DNA of 64,000 nucleotides from Malurus cyaneus samueli (taxonomy: Eukaryota; Chordata; Aves; Passeriformes; Maluridae), in assembly GCA_009741485.1 (NCBI GenBank), contig CM019216.1:50545792-50609791 (forward strand), read 5' to 3'. The position numbers and the translations under genes are program-made. The notes beneath the pieces are model-generated. The model saw only the letters and a list, made by a program, of their open reading frames with translations. It had not been told where the DNA came from and ran no database searches. Each line of letters opens with the position of its first letter. Positions within the stretch are counted from its first letter, which is position 1. Shown piece after piece: positions 62,901-64,000 of the stretch.

Positions 62901-63490
62901 GTGGCCAACAGAATCCTTGGGTTCCATTAGAAAGAGTGCTGCCAGCAGGATGAGGGAGGTGATCCTGCCGCTCTGCTCAGCCCTAGTGAGGCACATCTGG
63001 AGTGCTGTGTCCAGCTCTGGGCTCCTCAGCACAAGAGAGACATGGAGCCCTTGGAGCAGGTCCAGTGCAGGGCTGTGAGGGTGGCTGGGGGACTCTCTTA
63101 GGAGGAAAGGCTGAGGGACCCGGGCCTGTTCAGTCTCGAGAAGAGATGAGGGAGAGGGGACTTCATCCATGTGTATTAATATCTTAAGGAGGTGCCAAGA
63201 GGATGGAGCTGGGCTCTGCTTGGTGGTGCTGAGCACTAGGACAAGAGACCATGGGCAAAAACTGAGGCACAGGAGGTTCCTCCTGAATATGAGGAAGAAC
63301 TTCTTTACTGTGCAGTGACTGTGTGGTGGAGCAGGTTGCCCAGAGAGGATGTGGAGTCTCCAACACTGGAGATATTGAAGATCTGTCTGAACACAATCCT
63401 ATGCCTTGTTCTCTAGGATAACCCTGCTTGAGAAAGGAGGTTTGAATAGATGACCCTGTGTGGTCCCTTGGAACCTGACTGATTCTGTGA
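62901..63490 (+). mobile_element. CR1 LINE, 5'-truncated and degraded
   Basis: Segments in CR1 ORF2 order can be followed: GCCAGCAGGATGAGGGAGGT, GAGTGCTGTGTCCAGCTCTG, AGCCCTTGGAGCAGGTCCAG, GGCTGAGGGACCCGGGCCTG, CTGAATATGAGGAAGAACTT and GTTGCCCAGAGAGGATGTGG. It ends in GACTGATTCTGTGA. Frameshifts and stops break the reading frame throughout. It is older than the copy at 38727-39590 and has the same orientation. Confidence 0.88.
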
Positions 63491-64000
63491 CCATACTCTC
63501 AAATGGATTATAGGAGATTTACCAAACAAGCAGAAAATTTGAACACAAAATAAACCTCTAGCTGACAGTTCCTTAATGTCACAATTTTTTGCCTGGTAAT
63601 AATAGCCTGTATAAAAATGGCTAGCAGATATTAATAATAAGCATCCAGAGACCTGAAAGACTCTTCTTGTGAAGTACTGTCTTGCCTATTAATACAGTTG
63701 ATAGACTTTAGAGCAGTAAAATCACTTTGCATTAATTCAGTGCCAAAGTGCTTTCCCCAAACCCTTCCTATGACCCCTACAAAGCGTTTACTTTGCTCTT
63801 TGCCAGGAAGACTTTTCTTCTCAAATTACTTTGCAGATACCTATTCTGAATTTATTGCCATTCTTTTGCTAATTTAATATTATTCTCCTAGGATGTGGCC
63901 TCATTAACTGGTGCCCACAGTGGAATATCTGCATACATTGCTGGAACGTAGTTCAATAGACTATATTGTATTAGAAAGACGTGAGTCCAATCCAAGCTTG
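63491..64000. other. Right edge, non-coding
   Basis: About 500 bp of AT-rich sequence after the CR1 tail. Nothing recognised. Confidence 0.5.

Overview
The window reads as nuclear DNA of a bird, probably a passerine. It is AT-rich and intron-dominated. It carries several CR1 LINE fragments with the avian ATTCTGTGA-type 3' end, avian-type ERVL-like LTR sequence, and split vertebrate coding exons with normal GT-AG junctions. There is no bacterial-style gene packing, so nearly all open frames in it are chance.

Left part (1-18459): five coding exons of SAMD3 (sterile alpha motif domain containing 3) on the minus strand, read from 18432 (ATG) down to 5048. They join in phase into 651 nt (217 codons). 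They give the N-terminal SAM domain and the segment after it. The remaining exons lie beyond the left edge. The introns hold only small repeats.

Middle part (18460-54939): about 36 kb without a convincing conserved gene. A TATA-containing, GC-elevated patch at 18.9-19.3 kb may be a SAMD3 promoter. The most unusual object is a composite LTR element at 22038-26791, flanked by a 5-bp target duplication (ACTAT). Its two ~1.28-kb LTRs, its polypurine tract and an 18-nt primer binding site matching the 3' end of tRNA-Ala all place it on the minus strand. Yet between the LTRs lies a plus-strand (antisense) Gag-protease-RT fragment of ERVL type. That fragment has a 100-residue heptad-repeat stretch, and its Gag and Pol frames are separated by one in-frame UAG inside a perfect 9-bp hairpin. 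Further right are CR1 fragments (33.9, 35.0, 38.7 and 45.0 kb), a dense heat-shock-element-like cluster (36.4 kb), an unassigned G/T-rich block (38.1 kb) and an old ERVL-type LTR (53.5 kb).

Right part (54940-64000): a strong CpG island (54.94-56.72 kb) with GC boxes, and a good plus-strand splice donor at 56267/56268 followed by a G-quadruplex motif. Since TMEM200A lies next to SAMD3 in vertebrates, the island is most simply the TMEM200A promoter and non-coding first exon. The rest is then its first intron, with another degraded CR1 near 63 kb. The TMEM200A coding exon is not in the window.
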